Part shown: one piece after another, positions 35,263-47,100 of the stretch
How positions within the stretch are numbered: the stretch's first letter is position 1
Layout: each line of letters starts with the position of its first letter
NCBI GenBank assembly: GCA_963854835.1
Contig: OY978527.1
Span: forward strand, 43,970,040 to 44,034,039
Length of the DNA: 64,000 nt
Direction: 5' to 3'
DNA from: Megamerina dolium
Taxonomy: Eukaryota > Arthropoda > Insecta > Diptera > Megamerinidae
The notes under the pieces: generated by a model
Database searches by the model: none
Told to the model about the DNA's origin: nothing
Seen by the model: only the letters and a program-made list of their open reading frames with translations
Program-made: the position numbers and the translations under genes

Positions 35263-38200
35263 TTGATTTTCGAGAAAGTAATTATGTATGTATGCATTTA
35301 GAAAAAAAAATCCCACAATGAAACAAAGCAACTTTGCTGAAATGTGAAAACTATGTAAAAGATAATTTAAATTATTTAATTGAAACCGATCGGCGTTCAC
35401 ATTGAATGCTCAACTCCATTGAAATTAGAATTCATAATGGAAAATCCCAAAAGCAGTTGTTGTCACATAATTACAAACTATTAAAGTAACATACTTACTT
35501 GGTACATCAAATGTTTATTGTCATTGTTATTGTTGTTGTTATTGTGGTTGTTGTTATTCTTATAACATTGAAAATGTATGAACGATTTGAATTGAAATTC
35601 TTAACAGTTTTACTTGATAATGATCCTGCTACCATTAATGGCATGCCGCTGTCAACGAAAAATTAAATGCAACAAGTTTAAACCCCTCCCCCCCTACATA
35701 TATCTTTGGGTGTAGAAATAGCAAAAGGATGGGATGCTGTTAATGCTGCTATTGTCGCCAGTGTGATAAACTGTTTTCATTAAAATATTTTAATTTATTT
35801 GCACGCAGCAAGTAAGCAAACAATAGCTTCACACAATTCAAGTTTTGTTCGGCAAAGTTCGGCAGTAGAGACATACCGACAGGCAGACAGACAGACAGAC
35901 AACCCATCAATTTTTGCCAAATGCTAAATGTAATGTTAAATTGTTTTTGTGGGTTTTCTGTAATGCTTCATTTTGGCTGGTTTTGATGCGGAAATTACTT
36001 TACGTGTGCGCATCAACAACACTTTGTGAATAAGAATGAGTGAAATGAGTGTGACAGCATGTGGCATTTGTTTTTTGTTCAGAATCAGTTATACTATTTG
36101 TACAATATGTTTAGAGGTTTTATGTGGCATATTAAGGCAAGCTTTTGTTTAGAGAGAGAGAGTTTATAAGATAAAACACATGATTTGTTTTTAGTGATGA
36201 ACAAACGGAGTTCCATATTAAAGGTGCCGTGTTTAAGTATATGTAAAATTAATTAACTCATTATTTCATTTATAATACCTACCTACTAACCGAACGTCCG
36301 ACCAACACTACCAATTACCATCACTCACAATCCTCTTCCCCTTCCCCTTCCAAGTAGAGTTTTCATCCTTTCCCCCCCCAAAAAAAAAAATTTTAATTAT
36401 GCCTTCACTTTTAAAATTAATGTTGCTGTCATGTAGTTGTGTAGTATGAAGGACGATAGAAAGAATATGAGGATGAAGAAGACAAACCAAATAAATATTA
36501 TATATTAAAAAAGAAGAAAAATCGCGTTGCACGTTTCTCATTGTCGTTTAACACTTTATGTGACGAATGACAAATGATAGTTTCTTCGGTTATGTGTGCC
36601 TTCTTGTGTATATTTGCAGCACCCCCCTATGATGTGTATGATAATGATGGTGATGATGATGATGATGATGTTGTTAAACAATACAAACAATGTTGCCACT
36701 TTATTAAAATATTGAAATGGATTATTATTGTTGTTGTTGTTGCTGCTACTCTTCTATGTTCTAATGAATTTATCCTTGTTCGTTGAGCAAAGCTACATAT
36801 TTCAATAGTTAAAGGAGGCCAAGAGGACACTTAATAAATGTCATTCTCGGACAAGTGCAATGTCAGCATTATTAGACAAGTTGTTAGCAGAATTTTGTAC
36901 ATACACATACATATAATTGAAGAATGAAATTTTCATATTAATAATGGCAGAACATGCTACTTTTAATATTTGAGTTCATCAGCAATAAAATTGTTCATTC
37001 AAATTTAATCAACTTTAAAAATGTATCCAAAAAAAGAAAAGCATATGCCTTTTTTTTTTTTTTTTTTGGTTATATTACACATGCGTATAGTCTCCTAATC
37101 TTTGCATTTTAACTTTAAAGTAAATTGAGTAGAAACATATGTATATGTAAAAGCTAACCTTTTTTGGTAACACAAATAATACAAAACAAAAAAAAAAATT
37201 AAACAAAAATAAAGGTATGTATATAAGCAAACATATAGTATATTAATAGAAACCCATACTCACATATTTTGTCCCAAATAGTTTTGATGTTTCTACTGTT
37301 TGACAAAGGTTGCACATTGTGTTGTGTTCATCTTTTTATCAAAATAGTTTCAATATTTTCATTTACATATAGGGTTTAGGTAAGTAAAATTATTCAAAAC
37401 TATTTATTATGTCCAATTTAAGGTAAAAACACTCAAATAGTTCATCTAACTATTTCAAATATGTGTTTAAAGTGTAGGTATATTGTGAAATAATGCTCTT
37501 GTAAATGCCTAATAAGATTAAATGTGTGTGTCATGTAGAATATTCTTTGTAGGAATATGTTTTCTGTATATACTATTTAGTACCAAGACCAATGTGCTAT
37601 TTCTTATGCCAGCTTTAATTCGATAGTATTTCCTGTTGCATCACATTTGAAAATATTAGACAAAATTAAAGCAATGTAAATGGTACAATGATTATACCTA
37701 CGAATAGAAACGTAAACAGCAATAGAGCAATATTCAATGCACTTTTAAATTCAAATCTATCGTCATACGCATCATTTGTATGCCATCGAAAATTTGATTC
37801 ACTCCATTCTTGACAGAGATCGCCCATATGCTACGTCAGCTCAACGTCAAACACACTAACGCTAACTTATGATTATACGACTCTGTATCGCACCTCTTTC
37901 GTGTGTGTGCTTGTGCGTGAGTAGTATGTAAATCACAACATACAATCATCGAAGCGTTACGCACGTTCTAATGCAAAATCACTGCTAAAAGAGGGACGAA
38001 CAATTCAATCGATACACACATTCTGCTTCATTTTTGCACTTGACATTTTCACTTTGACAAATGAACATTTCCAATGTGAGAGAAAAGAAGGAGAGTATTA
38101 GAGAGCCCATATATCATACGGAGAGAGAGAGAGAGAGGGGGACAGAAAGAGACCAACGCTCATATGCAGACCACCACAAGTGGCATTGCTGATGTATGTC

Positions 38201-38506
38201 CCTATGAGCTGTGTGTTTTCACACGTTGCGTGTTCACGCATTCAATCATATACACATAAACCCACTTATCTGACACGTATGTAGGTACTATGTGAGTGTA
38301 CGTAAAATGTGTGTAAGTTCAGTAATATCCCTGTAGTATAATCGGAGTTGTACTCTATCTCTTAGATTCTTTGACTAGTTCCCACTTCGATGCACAATTT
38401 AATGTAATTTATTGTTTATTTTTATTAATATTTGCCATTCCTTGTAGTCTCCTTGCAACAACAACAAAGTGAAGGAAACAACAAATTGAAATATCCGTTC
38501 AATATT
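35263..38506. other. long non-coding stretch, no gene seen
   Basis: AT-rich with (GTT)n at 35530, (CAGA)n at 35880, (GAT)n at 36650-36672 and a (GA)n tract at 38120-38138. The 37790-38350 part is less AT-rich and contains GAGAG runs that could bind GAGA-type factors; this is a guess. Confidence 0.45.
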
Positions 38507-38713
38507 CAAGCATTCGTTCAATTGACTCTTGCCGTATTACTTTCAACCAGATATGAACTAGTTCCAAGTGATTGAAATTGAAGTTAAATTCTTTTAGATT
38601 TGGAATTCAATTTAATTCCTTTAACAATCAAGCATTCGTTCAACTGACTCTCAATGCATTACTTTTAACCAGATATGAACTAGTTCCATGTAGTTGAATT
38701 TGACTCCATCAGA
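38507..38713 (+). repeat. tandem duplication, 122-bp period
   Basis: CAAGCATTCGTTCAA begins at 38507 and again at 38629. Both copies continue through CCAGATATGAACTAGTTCCA. The second copy is incomplete at its right end. Confidence 0.8.
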
Positions 38714-39154
38714 CCTGCTTTGGAATGGTTCTATGGCCAGTTCCTTTTCAAATTTATATCTTTTTGCTATTGTAACTCACTCTATAACTAACTGCAAGAA
38801 TCGATTGAATATTGCCTTGTGCTACGGTGACAGCAAGTATCGTACGTTTATTCGTACATTGGTGTTTTGTCTCATTAAAATTCAATACAGATTTCTGGCG
38901 AGTGTGTCATTTTCCATGGTGTAGATTTGCAAAGGAAAATGAAGAATGATTTTTTGATTGAAATGAACCAAAAAGAATAAATAAACAATAATAATAATGT
39001 CGATCATGATTATTACTATCAGTACTTACTCGTATATGCATTGTATTTACACAGGCTTATGATAATACTTACTATGATCTTTCGAATAAGCAAATAATGC
39101 TTTGATTTTTAATATTAAAATCATATGAATATTAAAGAGAGAATTTACAGTTAG

Positions 39155-39814
<660 letters not shown>

Positions 39815-41036
39815 CGGTTTAACAAGCTGCAAAAATGTGATTTTAAGAATTGCTTTGATCAGTGGATCTAAAGATTAAAAACGACATTGAAATTTATGGT
39901 GATCATGTAGAAACGATAAAAAATACTGAATATTAGAAAGAACAAATTTTAAAAATATTTGGGTGTTTTTATTCATGCAGCTTACCGAACTTTTGTTAGT
40001 CCCCTCGTATGTACTATCATGGGAGACTATTAAGTGTTGTACAACATACATGTTTACAGCCATCATGAAAACATATAATGAACAAACAGTTGTCTTTCCT
40101 AACCACCTCTGATCATATCAAAATGAAATTTTACCCACATGTGCGAAAGTGTAGCATTTAGAAGAATATTGGCCGAACTTCTATATCATACGATTTTCGT
40201 TAACCTATTTTTGTTTATATGCATTAATACTACAAATATAAAGCTCTAATACGTAGAAATACGATGTTTAAATAGCTTGAACACTTAAGCCATTTTTGTA
40301 GCAAGAAATAATGATATTTTTTATGATAAGCACAAATTGTTTTGCAAATTATAAGTCATGTTAATGATAATATTTAGCGCTTGAAAAACGGAAAGACATC
40401 CTGATGATAAACATTCGAGTACACACATGCTTATATTTAATATTGTACATCCTCATATGATTTGTACCAAAAAATGATGCAGTCATTTGCGGAAGTGTAA
40501 AATATTCAAAAGTACGGATAAGCAGAATAACGTCTAATACTATGAGGCAATATCATTTGTGTTAAATGATGAGAAAATGCAGGCGAGTTATCGCATGTAT
40601 GAAGTAAATTTATAGAATGTGTAGAAAATGTTTACAAAATTTGCCATTTAAGCATTAGGATTAAAGCGAATGTATATTTCCTTTTTGATGGAAAGAAAAA
40701 TCAGTGTTTGAGTGCTATCTGGAAGTAATTTGTGAACTGTTGAGATTTTGTTAATCCACCTATAGTGCTTCGTGATTTTCATTGAATTTACGATTTTGAA
40801 ACGAGCATCACACATATGTTGCTAATGATGCGTTTAAAAGAGCTAATTGGGACTCTACATACATTCATGCAACCCTTCACCATGCGAATGACTTTACGAG
40901 TTTGACATTCGAATGAGAGAGCAAGCTTCAGACAGACAGACAGACAGACCTTATTTTTCCAATAGTTTCACAGTAGGCGCTATTTTTAATTTCTCTGATG
41001 TATTGTATAGAAATACACGTTTTTAAAAAAATAAAA
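39815..41036. other. non-coding stretch, no gene seen
   Basis: AT-rich; short (CAGA)n at 40931-40948. No supported feature. Confidence 0.45.
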
Positions 41037-41038
41037 TA

Positions 41039-42303
41039 AAGTGTTATCCATTTTGCGGTTTCAAAAGTAAATGTAAATAAAACACATATAAAATATTTTT
41101 TATCATGATATTTCTTTTTTATTATAAAGTTTGAACGTTGACATTATTTGTGAAATACTACATCATTTAAATGACCACCACGCGAATTGTTGCAAGCATC
41201 GATTCTTTTGAGGTAATCTCAGCCATAACGTGACGAATGTTGGTTTTTAGCTGCTCAAGAGTTAAAGGTTTATCTGCATAAACACGGTCTTTCGCGTAGC
41301 CCCACAAAAAAAAGTCAAACGGTGTCAAATCGCATGATCTTGGTGGCCACTTTATATCGCCACGACGAGAAATTACGCGGCCAGAAAATTTCTCTTGCAA
41401 TAAAGCCATATTCGCTCGAGTTGTGTGGCATGTGGCACCGTCTTCTTGAAACCACATATTCTCTAAGTCGTATTCTTCAATAGCAGGCAAAAAAAAGTCG
41501 GTTATCATATGACCATAACGCTCCGAATTGACGGTGACAGTCGTTCCATAGTCGTTTTCGAAGAAGTAAGGTCCAATCACACCTCCGGACCAAAGAGCGC
41601 ACCAAGCAGTGACTTTTTGTGGATGTAGTGGCCTCTCTTCAATTACTTGAGGATTCTCAGAACCCCAAATACGACAATTTTGTTTGTTAACATACCCACC
41701 AAGTGAGAAATGTGCTTCGTCGCTGAAGAAAATTTTGTTCGAAAAATCGCCGTCCACCGCCTGTTGTTCAAGCACCCATTCGACGTATCTACGACGTTGT
41801 GAATGGTCAGCTGGCTTCAGTTGTTGTGTGAGCTGGATTTTATATGGATGTAGATCCAAATGCAAAATACACCATAATGCGCCGTAAGACAGTCCTAATT
41901 CCTGAGAACGACGAGGAATCGACACATTCGGGTCTTCGGCAACACTTTCACTTACAGCAGCGATATTTTCGGTGGTACGAGCGAAACGATGATGCACAGG
42001 CCTTACAGTATCTGTAACCGATCCAGTCTCTTCATATTTCTTCACAATTTTGCCAATTGCTTGCGTAGTTGGACGATTATGTAAACCATAATCTCCTCTT
42101 AAAGCACGATATGTGGCTGTGGCAGAATCACCATTTTTGTAGTAGGTTTTTACGATTTTAATGCGTTGTGCGATAGTTAAGCGATCCATTTTCGCAAATG
42201 TCAGACTTTGAACTGAAAAAGAAAGAAATTGTTTTAACAACTCAGTTTGACAGATGTCGAATTCTAGCCCCATACTTTTGAAACCGCGAAATGGATAACC
42301 CTT
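41039..42303 (-). mobile_element. mariner, DD41D type, nearly intact
   Basis: TA at 41037-41038 and 42304-42305 flank a 1265-bp element with inverted ends (AAGTGTTATCCATTTTGCGG at left, reverse complement of AAGGGTTATCCATTTCGCGG at right). Same family as 60161-61457, at high identity. Confidence 0.9.
41167..42189 (-). CDS. DD41D mariner transposase, long open frame, C-terminus frameshifted
   Basis: From MDRLTIAQRIKIVKTYYK at 42189 (complement) the frame is open for 340 codons. N-terminal helix-turn-helix region 1-110 (RPTTQAIGKIVKKYEETGS), linker PYKIQLTQQLKPADHSQRRR about 125-144, first catalytic Asp 157 (FFSDEAHF), second Asp 250 (QEDGATCH), third Asp 292 (CDLTPFDFFLWGY); 41 residues separate Asp250 and Asp292. 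Relative to the 60161 copy, 34 nt are missing after GAGAT near 41215, so the last about 40 residues are replaced by ITSKESMLATIRVVVI. The open frame upstream of MDRL crosses the terminal repeat and is not real. Activity is doubtful but the catalytic triad is complete. Confidence 0.85.
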   Translation of the reverse strand: MDRLTIAQRIKIVKTYYKNGDSATATYRALRGDYGLHNRPTTQAIGKIVKKYEETGSVTDTVRPVHHRFARTTENIAAVSESVAEDPNVSIPRRSQELGLSYGALWCILHLDLHPYKIQLTQQLKPADHSQRRRYVEWVLEQQAVDGDFSNKIFFSDEAHFSLGGYVNKQNCRIWGSENPQVIEERPLHPQKVTAWCALWSGGVIGPYFFENDYGTTVTVNSERYGHMITDFFLPAIEEYDLENMWFQEDGATCHTTRANMALLQEKFSGRVISRRGDIKWPPRSCDLTPFDFFLWGYAKDRVYADKPLTLEQLKTNIRHVMAEITSKESMLATIRVVVI

Positions 42304-42305
42304 TA

Positions 42306-43337
42306 GAATCTTCAAGCGAGTATAAGAAGCATATTTTGTATTTTGTTTTAAGTGGAAAAAATGCATAAACTGCTCCTGCAGAAATAAACGGAACTCATGG
42401 GGAGAATACCGTGAGTGTAAGGACTGCGCAAAAGTGGTTTTTCAAATTCCACAGTGGTTATTGTGACGTTAAGGATGCCCCACGCTCTGGTCGTTCTGAG
42501 ATCTTTAACTTCGACGCCTTGCTGGAACTCGTGGAAGCTGAACCAAGTCTGACAGACGATATAATGGCTGGAAGGTTAAATTCATCACATGGAACAGTTT
42601 ACAGGCACTTGGTTCATTTGAGCATTGTTCCAAAGTTGGGAAAATGGATTCCGCATAAACTTTCCGTCCCAAACCTTCACCAGAGAGTGAATGTGTGTTC
42701 ACAGCTTGAAAATGAGGGTTTTTTGAACCACATTGTTACTGGGGACGAAAAATGGGTCATGTACAATAATCATGTTCGCAAACGCCAGTGGTTAGATAAA
42801 TATGAAACATCAAAACCATCTCCCAGAGATGGTGGGGTATGGCCGGTATCATTTATTTTGATCTGCTAGAACCAAACCAGACGATCACAGTTGATTATTA
42901 TTGCCATCAACTATCCAAACTGAATGAAGCACTTGAAAATCGTCCATCTTTAGACGCAAAGTTCTGTTTCACCACGACAATGCGAGATCGCATACCGCAA
43001 GACAGACCTTAGGCAAGCTGAACGAGCTCGGATGCCGAATCTACCATACTCTCCAGATATTGCACCTAACGATTATTACCTTTTCCACGGACTTCAGTCC
43101 TATTTAAATAATAAGAACTACACCTCAAAAGAAACTACAAAATGGGATATTGCTGAGTATTTTGGCTCCAAGGACAAACAATTTTTTGAACAGGAAATTA
43201 AAAATTTGCCTAAAGGATGAGAAGACATTGTAAATAATGCAGGAAAATATGTTATTGATTAATAAATACTGAAAACTTATTTTTTATTTAGTTTAACCCC
43301 ACCTAAGGAAAACGCACGAACTTATGGACTGACCTGA
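42306..43337 (+). mobile_element. mariner of a different lineage (DD34D), 5' end lost
   Basis: Begins immediately beside the 41039 element. The 3' end has GCACGAACTTATGGACTGAC then CTGA and TA, a plausible terminal repeat. No matching 5' repeat is seen on either side of the neighbouring element, so the left end is deleted or lost. Confidence 0.65.
42318..43220 (+). pseudogene. DD34D mariner transposase, frameshifted
   Basis: SEYKKHILYFVLSGKNA, a stop, then APEINGTHGENTVSVRTAQK and GYCDVKDAPRSGRSE (helix-turn-helix pair), VPKLGKWIPHKLS linker, NHIVTGDEKWVMYNN (first Asp), then frameshifts around 42840: FDLLEPNQTITVDYYCHQLS, HHDNARSHTARQT (second Asp), another shift, PYSPDIAPNDYYLFHGLQSY (third Asp) and FGSKDKQFFEQEIKNLPKG. 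Blocks are in the right order and fairly well conserved, so this is a middle-aged copy, inactive through at least two frameshifts and a loss at the N-terminus. Confidence 0.8.
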
Positions 43338-43339
43338 TA

Positions 43340-44283
43340 TTTCAACATTACAATACAATACGATACTTTTTGGTTAATCACTTACGAGTACATGCATTGC
43401 TCGTGCATCAGATATATACATATAAATCTATAGTATTTGTAGTAGTATCATATATAAAATTTTGAATATTTGCATTCAATATTATAGTACCTACTGCATA
43501 TAAGAACTTTTCTGTAAAATTATTTTCTATATTCTAAGCATAATATAATAGAATTGATGGAATGATTTTTTTTTATTATATTTATGATATTTTTTCGAAT
43601 TAAAAATTACAGTAACATTTTCAATAACACTAAAAGCCTTCTCACTTGTAATATTGCGCGATAAGGATGAAGTATCCATATCCAGGAAATGTTGATAGAA
43701 TTCAATAAAAATATGGTAGGTACGAGTACATAGTCGGTACTAGTTATATGAAATAGTTGATTCATGCTCATATGTAAAAGGTAAAAAAAACCAAGTTATA
43801 GCGTAGAGGAAAAATTGCATGTTTGCATATTTACAAGTATTTTCATATCAGTTTTATATACTCGCTTTGAATTATCACATAAAGGTTTGCTGTTTTTAAA
43901 GTGCTCTCCTATTACTGTATATTTAAATTGCACACACTATTTGTGTTGGAGAAAAAAAAATACAAATACTTTATAGTAAATAAGAATTTCTACATACACA
44001 GTATAATATGTACAAGTACAAAACTTTATTGCTGAAATGGATAAAATCTTTTCGCAAATGTTTTTATTTTATGTTATTGTACATATGTACTTATATGTAT
44101 GTAGTCACTCTGCTTATTTTCTCTAGATTGCTAGAAGTCGAATTTTTTGTTTTGTTGGTGGAGGTACATTCATATGTAGGTAGAATAAAATTTTATTTGT
44201 ATTTTATTTTTCATTGAAATGGATGGATGAATTGATTGATTGAAATAGCAAATTGCATATTCTCCATTCTAAAATAAATAAAT
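43340..44283. other. non-coding stretch, no gene seen
   Basis: AT-rich, no supported feature. Confidence 0.45.
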
Positions 44284-44628
44284 ATGTAGCACTTAAAGCC
44301 CCAAAGGGCTCATTGGCCGAGCTTCTCTTCCATTACTGTTGTGCGTCTTAAATTTGGACAGTATTAGAATGGACCTACTTATTTTAGCCGGTTCCGAACG
44401 GCAGAACACTTGTGACATCACTTTTTCTGAGCTTTGTCACAGAGTTCTTTTTAGAAGCTTTTTCATGGCAAGTTGTTACTGTCGGAAGAATTGCCAATTG
44501 CTTGTCGACAGGTGGGTACCGTTCGAAAGAAAAATCTTTTCGATATTAAATTTGTTATGCATCAGCCGGGTATTGAACCACGACCTACAGATCAGAAGGC
44601 GAACACACTAACCACTGAGCTACGGCAT
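44284..44628 (-). mobile_element. tRNA-derived SINE, best-preserved full copy
   Basis: About 345 bp. On the minus strand: a tRNA-like head ATGCCGTAGCTCAGTGG (A box within 44612-44628) with GGTTCAATACCC (B box, 44568-44579), a unique body (complement of GGTGGGTACCGTTCGAAAGA and TTTTTCTGAGCTTTGTCACA), a 3' segment able to fold (AGCCCTTTGGGGCT) and a TTTATTTATTTTA tail. Pol III transcribed; no protein. Mobilised by an unknown LINE. Confidence 0.85.
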
Positions 44629-45457
44629 GATGATATTAAGCGTAATGCAGGGCCAATGAAATGATACCGTGCTCTACTGTTGAAACCAAAGAAGGAATGA
44701 ATTTAGAAAAAATCTATCTACACGATACGAGAACATACACTCTGAACAGAGTTTAAATATTTTAATTTCAATTAATTTTCTATAACACAAACATATACAT
44801 ATACCTGCTATTTATCTCTTTCATCTTCGTACAAGCAGTCAAGTATGTTGCAAGTCTGAATCTTGTAGCATACAATATAATTGAAAATATTTAAAATGTA
44901 GTTACCTTTCATTCTGTTCTTCTTGATCATAATTTAAGGTAGATTTAGATGGTTCTCTTCATCAAAAGCGCATTTCTCAACAACTTCTACAGTACTAACG
45001 ATATATTTGAAACAACCTCTGCCGCTCTAGCAACAAATGAAGAACATAAAGTAAAAAGCCATAAAATATAATTATGAGTTCGCTAATAACATGCAAGAAT
45101 AATACAAAAATATTACTAATATAATTTTTTTATATAGTGAAGCATACAGATTACGTTCCCTAACCATCTTTACCACTGCGCTTTCGTAAAGTGTATAATT
45201 GTCTTGTTCCGTGTGAGCTCGTCTAGTTTAGAGTTATAACGTATTCTATAAAAACAAATTTATTTTTAAATAGTTTTCTCAAAAAAATCATTTCAAATAA
45301 GAAATCCGCGTGCAGTCAATAGGTTTAATTCCCAGTTAATTCTACCGAGGATTATCACCTCGTAGTACTTTTCTAGGCTCAGGTTCGAGTCTATTTGTTC
45401 AATACACTAGAATGTAGAGTAAGAGATTAGTTAATAAGGGCTTATTGAAAAATGATA
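44629..45457. other. non-coding stretch, no gene seen
   Basis: AT-rich, no supported feature. Confidence 0.45.
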
Positions 45458-45494
45458 GAGGGTTATCAATTTCGTGGTCCGGTTTTGGTGTAGG

Positions 45495-45694
45495 GCTACA
45501 CAATAAATCGTGTTTATATGGATAATCTTCAAACTCTTGATGCTCTGAAAAGAAACATCCGTCAAGCTAAGGCCGATATATTGCCCGATATGTGCCGGAG
45601 AATCATCGAAAATTACCTTACAAGGGTCAAATGCTGTAAGAGGTCCCATGGAGGACATTTGAATGCTGTTGTATTTCACACATCTATTATGTGT
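45495..45694 (+). pseudogene. DD41D transposase C-terminal remnant
   Basis: GYTINRVYMDNLQTLDALKR, then IRQAKADILPDMCRRIIENY and KRSHGGHLNAVVFHT, closely following the C-terminal GYAKDRVYADKPLTLE... GGHLNDVVFHT of the 60161 copy. Only about 60 residues remain, without catalytic residues. Confidence 0.75.
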
Positions 45695-45740
45695 CAAGCT
45701 CCAAACATTGTGTTGACACAAAAATTTGATTGTAATTTTA

Positions 45741-47031
45741 CCAGGTGTACATGCGTAAATCCGCTGTTTGCTTGTAGATGGCGTTAATGAGCATATTGAG
45801 CTATTATCGACTGTGCAGCCTTTCTTTTTTATGAGTTCGACATCTGTTTACATCAATTAGTAAACATCATCCATGATTTCATACAACAACATACATTTTT
45901 CCTCGTATAATCATGTCTAGTTTTGTGCCAGAAAAAGAGCATATGCGGGAAGCTCTACTTTTTTGCTTCAATTTGAAGAAATCTGCTGCTGAGTCGCATC
46001 GATTGCTTGTCGAGGCCTATGGTGACAGTGCGCTATCGAAAACCACTTGCAGAGACTGGTTTCGTTGGTTCAAAGAAGGCCATTTTGACTTGAGTGACAA
46101 GAAACATGAAAATAAACCCAGAAAAGTTGAGCACCATGATTTGCAGGCTCTTTTGGATGAGGACGACACCTAATCGCAAAAAATACTTGCCGAACAATTA
46201 GGTGTTACTCAACAAACCATTTCCATACGTTTACGAGCCATGGGGAAGGTTCAAAAATTTGGAAAATGGGTACCCCATGAATTGAACGATAGGCAGATGG
46301 AGCGACGCCAAAATCTTGCGTCTAGACAAAAACGAAAGTCGTTCCTGCATCTGGTGATCTGGTGACTTGCGATGAAAAGTGGATATACTTTGAGAATCCT
46401 AAACGAAAAAAATCGTGGGTCGATCCCGGCCAACCGGCAACTTCTTCTCCAAGACCAAATCGTTTTGGACGCAAGACGATGCTGTGCGTTTGGTGGGATC
46501 AGCAGGGTGTTATCTAGTACGAGCTGTTGAAACCTGGTGAAACTGTCAATGCTCACCGCTACCACCAACAACTAGTGAAATTACGCTGTGCTTTGGGTGA
46601 AAAAAGGCCTGGTTATGAACAAAGACATGAGACGCTGATTTTTCTCAACGTCAACGCCCCATCGCACACGTCAAAACTAGTCCAAAACCACTTGGACACA
46701 CTTAATTGGGAGGTGCTTCCTCATCCCGCTTATTCACCGGACCTGGCCCCTTCTGACTATCACCTGTTTTCGTCGATGGGTCACGCGCTCGCCGAGCAGC
46801 ACTTCGATTCGTATGAAGACGTAGGGAAATTACTTGACGAGTGGTTTGCCTCGAAAAATGAGGAATTCTTTTGGCATGGTATACACAAATTACCCTAGAC
46901 ATGGGAAAAATGTATAGCTAGTGAGGGCTTGAATAAATAAATTAATAAAAAATTAATTTTTGGCTTTCTATGAAAAAAAAATTTGTTTTTTTTTTTTACC
47001 GAAAACAGCGGATTTAAGCTTGCACACCTGG
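45741..47031 (+). mobile_element. mauritiana-type mariner, nested in the 45458 element
   Basis: 1291 bp between TA at 45739-45740 and 47032-47033. Ends CCAGGTGTACATGCGTAAAT and the reverse complement of CCAGGTGTGCAAGCTTAAAT, both continuing into CCGCTGTTT, form imperfect inverted repeats of about 29 bp, as in the Mos1 lineage. Length is standard for the family. Confidence 0.9.
45913..46898 (+). pseudogene. mauritiana-type mariner transposase, multiple lesions
   Basis: ATG at 45913: MSSFVPEKEHMREALLFCFN, KTTCRDWFRWFKEGHFDLSD (helix-turn-helix), DLQALLDEDDT then a TAA at 46171 (Gln to stop), SQKILAEQLGVTQQTISIRL (second helix-turn-helix), GKWVPHELNDRQMERR. A small deletion and frameshift follow near 46310-46365. 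The core resumes with TCDEKWIYFENPKRKK (first Asp), a TAG after QQGVI, LKPGETVNAHRYHQQL, FLNVNAPSHTSK where the second catalytic Asp is Val, YSPDLAPSDYHLFSSMGHAL (third Asp) and FFWHGIHKLP. Clearly a dead copy of the Mos1-like lineage; normally about 345 aa. Confidence 0.9.
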
Positions 47032-47100
47032 TAAACCGAAGTGTGTTTTAATTACGTTTACTTTGGGAACCAAAACTTTTGATTTGTAACTCTAAAAGGT

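Larger units (their letters stand above)
45458..47100 (+). mobile_element. deleted DD41D mariner derivative, interrupted by a second mariner
   Basis: The left end GAGGGTTATCAATTTCGTGG (after TA 45456-45457) is a diverged version of the AAGGGTTATCCATTTCGCGG repeat of the 41039/60161 family. About 50 bp later the sequence is already in the transposase C-terminus, so nearly all of the gene is deleted. The 3' part reappears after the nested element: GTGTTTTAATTACGTTTACT at 47042 onward matches GTGTTTTATTTACATTTACT of the 60161 copy. Confidence 0.65.

Noticed and set aside
42190..42366. 59-residue N-terminal extension of the DD41D transposase frame
   Set aside because: It runs through the terminal inverted repeat into flanking DNA; the relative at 60267 starts at the internal MDRL.
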